Assembly (NCBI GenBank): GCA_002309955.1
Contig: DBXQ01000071.1
Location: 16,636-31,298, forward strand
DNA from: Bacteroidales bacterium UBA1208
GTDB lineage: Bacteria > Bacteroidota > Bacteroidia > Bacteroidales > P3
DNA length: 14,663 bases
Direction: 5' to 3'
The position numbers and the translations under genes are program-made. Position 1 is the stretch's first letter. The number at the start of each line of letters is the position of its first letter. Shown one piece after another: positions 1-6,742 of this stretch. Below the pieces are notes generated by a model that was not told the DNA's origin, did not search any database, and saw only the letters and a program-made list of their open reading frames with translations.

Positions 1-1
1 A

Positions 2-358
2 CTCCTCCTACCAATAATAAATTATATAGCAATTAGTGCTGACAAGAACGATTTCCTTGTCGTGGGCAGCTATATTGCAGTAATGTTAGGGGCATTAGTC
101 GTTGCATGGAGGCATCAGAAAACAAAATTTTCACCCCAAGATTTTATTATTGGTGTGCTTATTGCTTCGACGAGTATGATAATATGGGTTTTTGCTGTGC
201 CTCATCATGGTCATTTCTCTATGTGGCCGATATGGTTTTCGGTGCCACTTTGGGTAGCATATCTTGTCTTTATCACCAAACGGAGAAGAAAAAAGCTACA
301 ACACAGCAGCGAAGATGCAAAAGAATTGACTGAATTGCAGAATGGATCTTCAGCGTGA
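2..358 (+). CDS. C-terminal part of a small multi-pass membrane protein (5' truncated by window edge)
   Basis: The frame is open from the first bases of the window to the TGA at 356-358. A GTG occurs at 62, but coding potential continues upstream of it with a hydrophobic stretch (LLLPIINYIAI), so the true start is probably outside the window. About three or four membrane segments are visible: one at the left edge, then YIAVMLGALVVAW, FIIGVLIASTSMIIWVFAV and MWPIWFSVPLWVAYLVFI. A basic run (KRRRKK) follows the last one, which by the positive-inside rule puts the polar C-terminus in the cytoplasm. No catalytic motif or named family is recognisable. The protein is an inner-membrane protein of unknown function. 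It is the only plus-strand gene at this end and converges on the minus-strand lipoprotein operon. Confidence 0.7.
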   Translation, partial: LLLPIINYIAISADKNDFLVVGSYIAVMLGALVVAWRHQKTKFSPQDFIIGVLIASTSMIIWVFAVPHHGHFSMWPIWFSVPLWVAYLVFITKRRRKKLQHSSEDAKELTELQNGSSA

Positions 359-460
359 TATAAACCCAAATTGGTCATTAGGCCGACTTTTATATCCTTT
401 CTCGCATTTTTAGGTCTATCAGCATTTCTTTTGGCATCTTGACCACATCCTTTTGGGGAT

Positions 461-494
461 AAAAAAGGCAGGACACGGATGTCCTGCCTTTTTT
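461..494. terminator. Bidirectional rho-independent terminator
   Basis: A perfect 15-bp inverted repeat (AAAAAAGGCAGGACA at 461-475, its complement at 480-494) encloses the tetraloop CGGA. The A-tract before and T-tract after the GC-rich core give a U-run on both strands. It lies 17 bases beyond the stop of the minus-strand lipoprotein and about 100 bases beyond the stop of the plus-strand membrane protein, so it can end both converging transcripts. Confidence 0.9.
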
Positions 495-511
495 ATATCA
501 CTGTAGAACTG

Positions 512-2431
512 TCAGAAGGAGAGTTCCGGGGCGGTGGCGGCATTGGTTGACAACTGCCAAGAGTGAAGGTCGAGGTCTTGGGTATAGGCGTTGAGGAGAC
601 TGCTGGCATGGGTGCCGTTGAGGGTGTACTGCTGAGTGCCACTGACGACCTCGAAGGAGAAGATGGACTGGAGGTATTCGGGAGTGGGCGAACCGATGGC
701 AACAATGCGATCGGCGAAGAAACTGTGGGTAATGCGCGTGGAGCTACTGATTTCGCCACAGAGGTCGGCGGTATGGCCTGCGGCACCATTGAAGTGGTCA
801 TGGATGCCGAAATAGCAGTTGACGATAGAGGAACCGCCATCGGAGCGTCCCACGATACCACCAGCGTATGCATTGCCGACGGAGAAGGCTGGACTGGAGG
901 TGGCACTATTGTTTATCTTGGTGTAGCTGTTCAAGACCTGGCTGTTGAGCAGGTGACCGACAATACCGCCCAAACGGTGAGCCACTGTGCCGGAAGCGAG
1001 AGAAATGGTGGCACCGCAATGGCAGTTCTTGATGATGCAGTCGTCGGTGGCACGTGCCACAGCTTCACCCACGATGCCTCCGATATAGGCTGCGGAGGAC
1101 GCCGGGGGATTGGTGAAGGATACCGTTCCCGTGATACGGCAGGCGTCGATGACACAATGGTCGGCGTGGACACAGACAACGCCGCTGACCTCTTGACCCA
1201 CCATGTCGACATTAGCATTGACAACAACGAGATTGGAGATAGTGGCGTTGCACGCATAGCCGAAGATACCTTCCAAAACATTGATGTCGCGGATGGCATT
1301 GCCGTTGCCGTCGAAATGGCCGGTGAAGTTGTTGGTAGTGGTACCGATGGCAGACATTTCGTCGCCATTGTTGAAGAAAAGGGTGGTCATGAGTTTGTAG
1401 TAGGCACTGGCAAAGGGTCTGCCATTGCCAATGGGGGCATAGCCCTGGTTGACGAGATACGACATGCTGAGGAGGTCGTCGACGGAATAAATCTTATAGG
1501 GGTTCTGCTCGGTGCCTATGCCTTTGAGGACAAGGGTATGGGGTTCGTTGAGGCTGATATTGACAGGGACCATCTTGTTGCGGGCAATGACTCCACTGGC
1601 ACTGGCTGCCTGGGTATGGTCGAACTCGTAGACGGTCACAGCGGTATTGGTGAGGGCTTCGACCTCGTCATAAGCGGTGACATGGACGGTGAACTTGTTG
1701 GAGGAGTAGGCAGCGGTGGGAGGCAGCATGAGGTAGAGGGAGACATCGTCACCGGAGGCAAGGGACAGGCCGTCGTCAATCTGGAGGGTGACGATACGGT
1801 CGTCGTCGCTGACAACAGCGTTGGCATATTCAAGGACGGGAGTACCGTTACTGATGCCAGTGATGTTGAAGCTGCCAGAGAGAGGAGCCTCGCTGGCAGA
1901 GACGGAGACAGAAGAAATGAGGAGGTTGCGGGAATAGTTGTTGGAGAGGGCTATCTTCAATGCCACACAAGCATTGTGGAAGCTGAGCTCTGTACCCGTG
2001 GATGAAGACTGGTAGGCAGCCATGGCGGCAGGCACCAACTGACGGCCAGCGGCGTCGACAGCGTAGGTCTGCGTGGCAGGAATCTGCAGATTGGTAATAG
2101 ACGACGAAGTCATGACTGTGGCCTCGGTAGCGAAGTCATCGGGATAGAGAGCCACGTAGCCCGTCTCGCTTTGGGGAACATTCTCGAGACGGCACTGAGA
2201 GCCGTTGATGACAATGTTCCTGGTATCGCCATTGATACGGACAGCGTCGTTATTGGACCAACAAGCGTAGCGTTCCTCGTCGATGAAGAGTTTGCCTGAG
2301 CCAGCATATTGGTCGACAGTAACGTTAAGAGAGACTACGCCGTCGTTGTCCTTGTTGCAGCCCACCATGAGAGAGAGGAGGGCAAAAGCCACAATGGGCA
2401 GATATTGTTTAAAAAGGAAAGTCTTTTTCAT
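512..2431 (-). CDS. Fimbrillin-like lipoprotein with C-terminal GLUG-type repeats
   Basis: This is a 639-aa predicted surface lipoprotein. A type II signal ends in a lipobox LMVGC with the lipidated Cys at residue 25, followed by KDND. Residues ~30-295 resemble the fimbrillin/Mfa-like N-terminal domain of Bacteroidales: a WxxxDAVxI stretch near 58-66, a YVALYPDDF strand near 92-100, a polar 'IPATQTY' segment near 117, and an 'FHNACVALKI' strand at 151-160. Residues ~305-545 form a beta-helical region with GLUG-type units: GHFDGNGNAI at 371-380, then GGIVGEA near 451, GGIVGHLLNSQVLNSY near 488 and GGIVGRSDGGSSIVNCY near 524. Such proteins usually act as adhesins or fimbrial components; a role in attachment is inferred. 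It is the last gene of a three-gene operon, 3 bases after the 65-aa gene, and an upstream GGAG inside that gene's 3' end supports this ATG. Confidence 0.85.
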   Translation of the reverse strand: MKKTFLFKQYLPIVAFALLSLMVGCNKDNDGVVSLNVTVDQYAGSGKLFIDEERYACWSNNDAVRINGDTRNIVINGSQCRLENVPQSETGYVALYPDDFATEATVMTSSSITNLQIPATQTYAVDAAGRQLVPAAMAAYQSSSTGTELSFHNACVALKIALSNNYSRNLLISSVSVSASEAPLSGSFNITGISNGTPVLEYANAVVSDDDRIVTLQIDDGLSLASGDDVSLYLMLPPTAAYSSNKFTVHVTAYDEVEALTNTAVTVYEFDHTQAASASGVIARNKMVPVNISLNEPHTLVLKGIGTEQNPYKIYSVDDLLSMSYLVNQGYAPIGNGRPFASAYYKLMTTLFFNNGDEMSAIGTTTNNFTGHFDGNGNAIRDINVLEGIFGYACNATISNLVVVNANVDMVGQEVSGVVCVHADHCVIDACRITGTVSFTNPPASSAAYIGGIVGEAVARATDDCIIKNCHCGATISLASGTVAHRLGGIVGHLLNSQVLNSYTKINNSATSSPAFSVGNAYAGGIVGRSDGGSSIVNCYFGIHDHFNGAAGHTADLCGEISSSTRITHSFFADRIVAIGSPTPEYLQSIFSFEVVSGTQQYTLNGTHASSLLNAYTQDLDLHSWQLSTNAATAPELSF

Positions 2432-2434
2432 AGG

Positions 2435-2632
2435 TCATTCTCCAAAAAAGTTATAATTATCATCATACCCATCACGGCTGAAGCTCTCGTTGCGGAAGTA
2501 GCCTTCGCCGTTATCCTCGAACAGGGGGAAGTCAAACACCCTGTTTTGAGTGGGATCGGAGGGAAAGTAGCCATTCTCAACCCTGAAGGCCACCGAGGTG
2601 ACACGTGGCCGTATATAATCTTTACGTTTCAT
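2435..2632 (-). CDS. 65-aa small protein of unknown function between C10 peptidase and fimbrillin-like lipoprotein
   Basis: A 65-codon frame starting at ATG 2632 sits 18 bases after the peptidase stop and ends 3 bases before the lipoprotein start, so it is almost certainly co-transcribed and probably translated. It has no signal peptide or membrane segment. The N-terminus is basic (MKRKDYIRPRVTSVAFRVE), while the C-terminal half is acidic, aromatic and Asn/Gly-rich (residues ~30-65: many F, Y, N, D, no Cys). The N-terminal pattern (basic start, Y-x-x-P, alternating hydrophobics) recalls small orphan proteins often seen beside exported proteins in Bacteroidales; that is recollection, not a search result. 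C10 peptidases in this group can be linked to dedicated inhibitors, but without an export signal an inhibitor role is only a guess. Alternatives are a cytosolic regulator or a ribosomally made peptide. Confidence 0.65.
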   Translation of the reverse strand: MKRKDYIRPRVTSVAFRVENGYFPSDPTQNRVFDFPLFEDNGEGYFRNESFSRDGYDDNYNFFGE

Positions 2633-2650
2633 ATATCTGAGTTTATAGTC

Positions 2651-5557
2651 TTAACGAATAATGATTTTTTCACTGTAAGAGGTGCCGACACGGACGAGAT
2701 ATATACCCGCAGCAGGAAGGGTGACCGTGGTGAACGAAAGACCCTCGCGACAGGAGTATATGGTACGACCCAGCATGTCGAAAATCTCGACAACCTGGGG
2801 TTCGACAGTTCTGATGGAGACCTGACGGGCAGAGGAAGAGACGTTGACATCGCCCTTGGCAGAGGACTCGAAGAGAGCCTGATAGTAGTAGCTGTTGCCA
2901 TCGACAGTGCAGAAGCGCGGGTTGGTGGTGTTGCCGTCAACCCACTGAGTGAATACGGCACCGGAAGCCGGCGTGGCAGTAAGCACCACCGTGGAGAGAT
3001 AGGGGAAGCCGGAGGAGCAGGGGTCGCCTTCGACGGTGACGCTGCCCAAGGCGGGGTTGTCGGCCTCGGCAGTGACAGGATAGCACTGCGGCTCGAAGAG
3101 CGCAGTATAAACGGCATCGGAAGAGGCCGTGACTTGACGTTGGGGAGAGGTGCTGTTATTATCCTCCCATGAAGAGAAGATGTAGCCCACCATGGGAATG
3201 GCCTGGAGGGTGACAGAGGCACCCCGTTCGTAGACACCGCCGCCAAGAACGGAACCCATGCTCTCGTCGGAGGCTTGGGCGACGATGTATACCGGGTTAG
3301 TAGCTGAAGTGGTGACGAAGGAGGTCTCGACCCACACGCTGTGGCGGGAGCCATTGTTATAGTCAGCCCTCACCCAAGCATGGTACTCAGTATTGGAGAG
3401 AAGCTCCGTCAAGGAGCAGGAGGTGGTGGTGACAGAGAGTGTACTGCCCTGGTCGGGTGAGAAGCAGGGGCCATAGGCAATGGTGTAGCTGGAGGGGGTA
3501 GCCGTGGCGGGAGCGGACCAAGAAAGGGTGGCTCCTGTGGAAGAGGTGGAGGAGACAGTCAACGAGGAGACAGGATCGCTGGGCAATGAGGTGAATACAC
3601 CATCGATTAGATAGGGCTTATAGTGATCCTCTTCATATGTATAATCATCCCATTCGTCATAATTCACCCAATAGTCCCAATGAGCGTTAGTCGTATTGAT
3701 TGCTTCACTGGCAAAACATCTATTGCCATTGGTACTGTAAAGGGTTATCCACAACGACTGGCCAGGGGTCAATGTGATGGGTGTGGGGAGTTGCAAGGTA
3801 TATGACTGGACACCAGAGATAGTGACGGGGTTGCTCGTGTAGAGAAGCGTCTGGGGTGCAGTAGTGCCACCACTATAGACCTTGACAGTGTATGTACTTT
3901 GGTAGCCCATGAACTTGACTGCATCCAACGACACCGCGTTAACTAAACGGGCAGCCGGGAGACATATACCCCACTCTGGAATTTCCGAATAAGGGTAATA
4001 GTAGCTGAAAGAGTTGGGGAACGAGCCGAAATAAGACAAATTGCCTTGAGCCGGGCCAAAGATGGCAGTGAACGACTCGACACCACCCGCTGCGACAAGG
4101 TTGCGGGGATTGTAGCGACAGCCGTCGCTCCACTGTAAAAAGGAATAACCTTCGTTAGGCACAGCATGCATGGATACCGTCTCAACCCAGTTACGATAGG
4201 TGCCACTTCCGGTGACAGAGCCGTAGAGGTCGTTGTTGGGGACGGCGATGACTGTGGTGGTACCCGTTTCTGGCTGGATGGTGGATGCTGGCTGTATGCC
4301 GATAACGGCATCGCCATACAGGTTGTAGTTACTTATCGCTGCAGAGCCAATGCCACCGGGTTCGGGGTTGAGTGCACCGATAACATAGTCACCGTCGCAA
4401 TAGCCGCCCCAACCCCAGTTAAAATGGAAAGTGCCATCAGATTTGTAGCCGTCGCAGACAAAACTGTGTCCACCGCCGCCGGTGCTGCTGCCGCCGTAAA
4501 CCATGGGACGTCCAGCATCAAGCTCGCGGCGAAGTATGGCTTTCCACTCGTCGTCGGTGTAGGCTTCCTGCTCGATAGCGGTAACTGCAGGAGAATAGTA
4601 GAAATAGTCGCGAAGAATCTCGGGCACGGTATGGTGACCAAGGGTGTTGCCATAGGAATTGTAGGCACCGCTACCACTGGTGAAGTCCAATCCGTAAGCC
4701 ATATTCAGAGCAATGCCCACATTGTACATGAGCGATGCCACAGCGGTGATGGCATTCTGGCCACTACTGCTTGTAAGGCTGACGGGCATATCGTCCCAAC
4801 GGAAGACAGTGTCGACGAAACTGGAGGAAAGTGTGACACTGTTAGTAGTACCTGTTGAGCTATAACTATTGTTGGTTCTTGTTACAACATTATAGGTGTA
4901 AGTGTAGGTGTTACTCCCACGCCCGTGGAGGGGCCAGTTCCAATACTTCATAATCTGGGAGGTAGCCGTAGCCACGCAACCCGTGACAGTCCGATCCGAC
5001 CGATTACTATTATTCTGACGATAAGTATGAATCGGGCAGTATTGATTGTAATAGGGTGCCTGATCCCACTGGGTCTGGATAAGAGGGCCGACGGTAGTGC
5101 TACCCGAAGAGAGATTCTTGGGTGCATCGGTATCAGCATAATTGCGAAGGGTCTGCCATTCCTTGGTTATACTGCCAACAGGCTGGACGGACTGCTGCTG
5201 ATAGTAGAGAATCTGGCTATCGTAGCTTGCAAGCCAGGCCTGGACTGACTCCGGCAAGGTGTCGGAAGGGAACGGGTTGGAGGTGGAATAGCCGAGGATG
5301 GGGATAGTACAATCGTCGGCACTGACGATGACGAAGCCTTTACCACCGGCACCAGTGAACACATGGAGTCCCTGAAACTGCTGCGCGGAAAGGGGGTTGT
5401 CGTACCCTTTGGCAGAAGCAGCATCAAGTTGCAGATTGACGGTCTTGGCAAAGCCTACTGCTATTTTGCGAGCCTGCTCCCTATTGACAGGATTGGCCGA
5501 CAGATGCAGAAACGATAATGCCAAGAAACTGCATAGGAAAAAGTATTTCTTGCTCAT
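2651..5557 (-). CDS. Secreted C10-family (streptopain-like) cysteine peptidase with accessory beta domains and T9SS C-terminal domain
   Basis: This is a 968-aa multidomain protease. A Sec signal (1-21, SFLHLSA) is followed by a propeptide resembling the Spi/streptopain inhibitor fold (~24-125, including VNREQARKIAVGFAKTVN). The C10 catalytic domain spans ~155-425. Its nucleophile is Cys194 in TGCVATATSQIMKYW, the catalytic His is H364 in GGGGHSFVCDGY, and the Asn/Trp segment is 378-385 (HFNWGWGG). All key residues are present, so it should be active after propeptide removal. Downstream are an InlB-type B-repeat-like segment (~435-500), a jelly-roll-like domain (~505-655), a fibronectin III-like domain (~660-750), and two more B-repeat-like segments (~755-822, ~825-897). 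The tail (905-968; VEIFDMLGR, LPAAGIYLVRV, EKIIIR) matches a type A T9SS sorting domain, implying outer-membrane passage and surface anchoring or release. It is the first gene of the operon, read toward the 65-aa protein and fimbrillin-like lipoprotein. Confidence 0.93.
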   Translation of the reverse strand: MSKKYFFLCSFLALSFLHLSANPVNREQARKIAVGFAKTVNLQLDAASAKGYDNPLSAQQFQGLHVFTGAGGKGFVIVSADDCTIPILGYSTSNPFPSDTLPESVQAWLASYDSQILYYQQQSVQPVGSITKEWQTLRNYADTDAPKNLSSGSTTVGPLIQTQWDQAPYYNQYCPIHTYRQNNSNRSDRTVTGCVATATSQIMKYWNWPLHGRGSNTYTYTYNVVTRTNNSYSSTGTTNSVTLSSSFVDTVFRWDDMPVSLTSSSGQNAITAVASLMYNVGIALNMAYGLDFTSGSGAYNSYGNTLGHHTVPEILRDYFYYSPAVTAIEQEAYTDDEWKAILRRELDAGRPMVYGGSSTGGGGHSFVCDGYKSDGTFHFNWGWGGYCDGDYVIGALNPEPGGIGSAAISNYNLYGDAVIGIQPASTIQPETGTTTVIAVPNNDLYGSVTGSGTYRNWVETVSMHAVPNEGYSFLQWSDGCRYNPRNLVAAGGVESFTAIFGPAQGNLSYFGSFPNSFSYYYPYSEIPEWGICLPAARLVNAVSLDAVKFMGYQSTYTVKVYSGGTTAPQTLLYTSNPVTISGVQSYTLQLPTPITLTPGQSLWITLYSTNGNRCFASEAINTTNAHWDYWVNYDEWDDYTYEEDHYKPYLIDGVFTSLPSDPVSSLTVSSTSSTGATLSWSAPATATPSSYTIAYGPCFSPDQGSTLSVTTTSCSLTELLSNTEYHAWVRADYNNGSRHSVWVETSFVTTSATNPVYIVAQASDESMGSVLGGGVYERGASVTLQAIPMVGYIFSSWEDNNSTSPQRQVTASSDAVYTALFEPQCYPVTAEADNPALGSVTVEGDPCSSGFPYLSTVVLTATPASGAVFTQWVDGNTTNPRFCTVDGNSYYYQALFESSAKGDVNVSSSARQVSIRTVEPQVVEIFDMLGRTIYSCREGLSFTTVTLPAAGIYLVRVGTSYSEKIIIR

Positions 5558-5600
5558 TATGAATAAATTTATTGATTAATAACAGAAAAACTACCAATTA

Positions 5601-5608
5601 CAAAAATA
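5601..5608 (-). promoter_or_regulatory. Candidate -7 element of the C10 peptidase operon promoter
   Basis: On the minus strand this reads TATTTTTG, an exact match to the Bacteroidota -7 consensus TAnnTTTG, 43 bases upstream of the peptidase ATG. No clear TTTG -33 box lies at 19-21 bases (the nearest TTG motifs are 12 and 25 bases away), so the call is tentative in such AT-rich DNA. Confidence 0.4.
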
Positions 5609-5717
5609 CATTTTTTTTTGCAATAAATAAAAACAAGGATAAAAAATTATATTAAAGAAAATGAAAATAAATATGCGACAAAATGAGAACAACGCGGTTG
5701 TGAGAAGTAAAAAAGTG

Positions 5718-5747
5718 TTGAGAATTGGCAAAAAAGTTGTACCTTTG
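5718..5747 (+). promoter_or_regulatory. Bacteroidota-type promoter for the SDR gene
   Basis: A TTG at 5718-5720, a 19-base spacer, and TACCTTTG at 5740-5747 fit the primary-sigma consensus of this phylum (TTTG-N19-21-TAnnTTTG). Transcription would start near 5754, leaving a leader of about 145 nt before the ATG at 5900. Confidence 0.75.
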
Positions 5748-5783
5748 CCACGAAAACAACCTTCAAACGAAAAACGCAAACAA

Positions 5784-5861
5784 ATGAATACCAACCGATA
5801 GATGTTTTCTCGCAGAGCATAGGAGATGATTGTATCGGCTGGGTTACAATAGGGAATATAA
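5784..5861 (+). promoter_or_regulatory. Possible structured leader with in-frame mini-ORFs upstream of the SDR gene
   Basis: In one frame, ATG at 5784 encodes MNTNR then TAG. An immediately adjacent ATG at 5802 encodes MFSRRA then TAG, and the frame continues as EMIVSAGLQ then TAG, GI, TAA. The same segment can fold as nested stems: CCGATA (5795-5800) with TATCGG (5833-5838), and TCTC (5808-5811) with GAGA (5823-5826). Mini-ORF translation overlapping a hairpin could tune SDR expression, but the stems are short and no Shine-Dalgarno sequence is evident. The mini-ORF frame differs from the SDR frame. Confidence 0.3.
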
Positions 5862-5899
5862 AAACTGAATTAAATAAAAAAAACAACAAATTGATCAAC

Positions 5900-6742
5900 A
5901 TGTCGAATCAAGGAAAAGGTAATATTATTTTGATTACAGGGGCGAGCAGCGGGATTGGATTTGACGCTGCACAGAGACTGGCACGGCAGGGACATAAAGT
6001 GTATGCCGCAGCAAGGAGAGTGGAACGTATGGAGCCGTTGCAGAGTGACGGGGTGACGGTGTTGAAGATGGACGTGACGGAGAGCGAATCGATGGCAGCG
6101 GGAGTGCAGAAGGTGTTGGAGGCGGAAGGACGCATTGATGTGTTGGTGAACAATGCGGGGTACGGGTATTTCGGAGCGGTGGAGAATGTGACGATGGAGG
6201 AGGCACGAAGACAGGTGGAGGTGAATGTGTTCGGATTGGCAGAGTTGAGCCGAATGGTGTTGCCCGTGATGCGGAAACAAAAGTCGGGAAGGATTGTCAA
6301 TATCTCGTCTATCGCCGGGAAGATGGTGATGCCTTTCGGAGCCTGGTACCACGTGTCGAAGTATTCGGTAGAGGCGTTGAGCGACGCCCTGCGGATGGAG
6401 ATGAAGCCTTTCGGGGTGGACGTGGTGCTGATTGAACCCGGCGGCATCAAGACTGACTGGGGCATCATTGCGGCAAAGCACTTGGCGGAGTCGTCGAAAG
6501 GTACGGCCTACGAGGAGGATGCACTGCGCGAGGCAGAACTGATGCACAAGGGCTATTCAGGCAACTACCTGTCGGCACCGAGTGTGGTGACAAGCGCCAT
6601 CAGCCGGGCCGTGAACAGCCGGAGACCGCGTGCACGCTACAGGATAGGCCGCGGGGCTTGCAGCATGGTATTGCTGCACACGGTGCTGCCCGCCCGCTGG
6701 TGGGACGGGATGATGAGGCGTTTCGTGCGCATAAAACTATAA
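5900..6742 (+). CDS. Classical short-chain dehydrogenase/reductase (SDR)
   Basis: This 280-aa cytosolic NAD(P)(H)-dependent oxidoreductase has a Rossmann fold. Visible motifs are the dinucleotide-binding TGASSGIG (13-20), an Asp after strand beta-3 (D58 in MDVT), NNAG (84-87), Ser in NISSIAG (S136/S137), and the catalytic YxxxK (Y150, K154 in WYHVSKY). PGG follows at 180-182. Basic residues after the second strand (AARRVER) favour NADP(H). Length and motif order are typical of the classical SDR type; the extended C-terminus with PARWWDGMMRR resembles SDRs annotated as 17-beta-HSD-like or 'short-chain oxidoreductase', but the substrate cannot be told. A TTG at 5891 is in frame upstream; ATG 5900 is preferred because the Rossmann strand then begins at the usual distance. 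It is the only plus-strand gene between minus-strand operons, with its own promoter, and its TAA directly abuts the next gene's stop. Confidence 0.93.
   Translation: MSNQGKGNIILITGASSGIGFDAAQRLARQGHKVYAAARRVERMEPLQSDGVTVLKMDVTESESMAAGVQKVLEAEGRIDVLVNNAGYGYFGAVENVTMEEARRQVEVNVFGLAELSRMVLPVMRKQKSGRIVNISSIAGKMVMPFGAWYHVSKYSVEALSDALRMEMKPFGVDVVLIEPGGIKTDWGIIAAKHLAESSKGTAYEEDALREAELMHKGYSGNYLSAPSVVTSAISRAVNSRRPRARYRIGRGACSMVLLHTVLPARWWDGMMRRFVRIKL

Larger units (their letters stand above)
5558..5899. other. Divergent intergenic region between peptidase operon and SDR gene
   Basis: This 342-base AT-rich spacer lies between divergent starts. It holds a candidate -7 element for the minus-strand peptidase (5601-5608), a convincing Bacteroidota promoter for the plus-strand SDR (5718-5747), and a possibly structured SDR leader (~5755-5899). 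Several A/T homopolymer runs occur. No gene with coding signatures was found apart from mini-ORFs in the SDR leader. Confidence 0.7.

Noticed and set aside
563..2005. 480-codon open frame on the plus strand, antisense to the fimbrillin/GLUG lipoprotein
   Set aside because: It is a mirror of the real gene: low-complexity Gly/Val/Asp-rich product with no domain or signal. The minus-strand frame has a lipobox and recognisable domains across the same bases.
2309..3172. 287-codon plus-strand open frame across the peptidase 3' end, the 65-aa gene and the lipoprotein start
   Set aside because: It crosses three well-supported minus-strand genes and its product has no coherent domain; it is explained by GC-rich codon third positions on the opposite strand.
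4166..4858. 230-codon plus-strand open frame within the peptidase catalytic region
   Set aside because: It lies opposite the conserved C10 catalytic motifs and has no recognisable features of its own.
5784..5861. Amber (TAG) recoding that would join the mini-ORFs into one 25-residue peptide
   Set aside because: Ordinary genes here use standard stops (the secreted protein ends in TAG directly against the SDR stop), there is no phage context or suppressor tRNA, and the joined product has no family resemblance.
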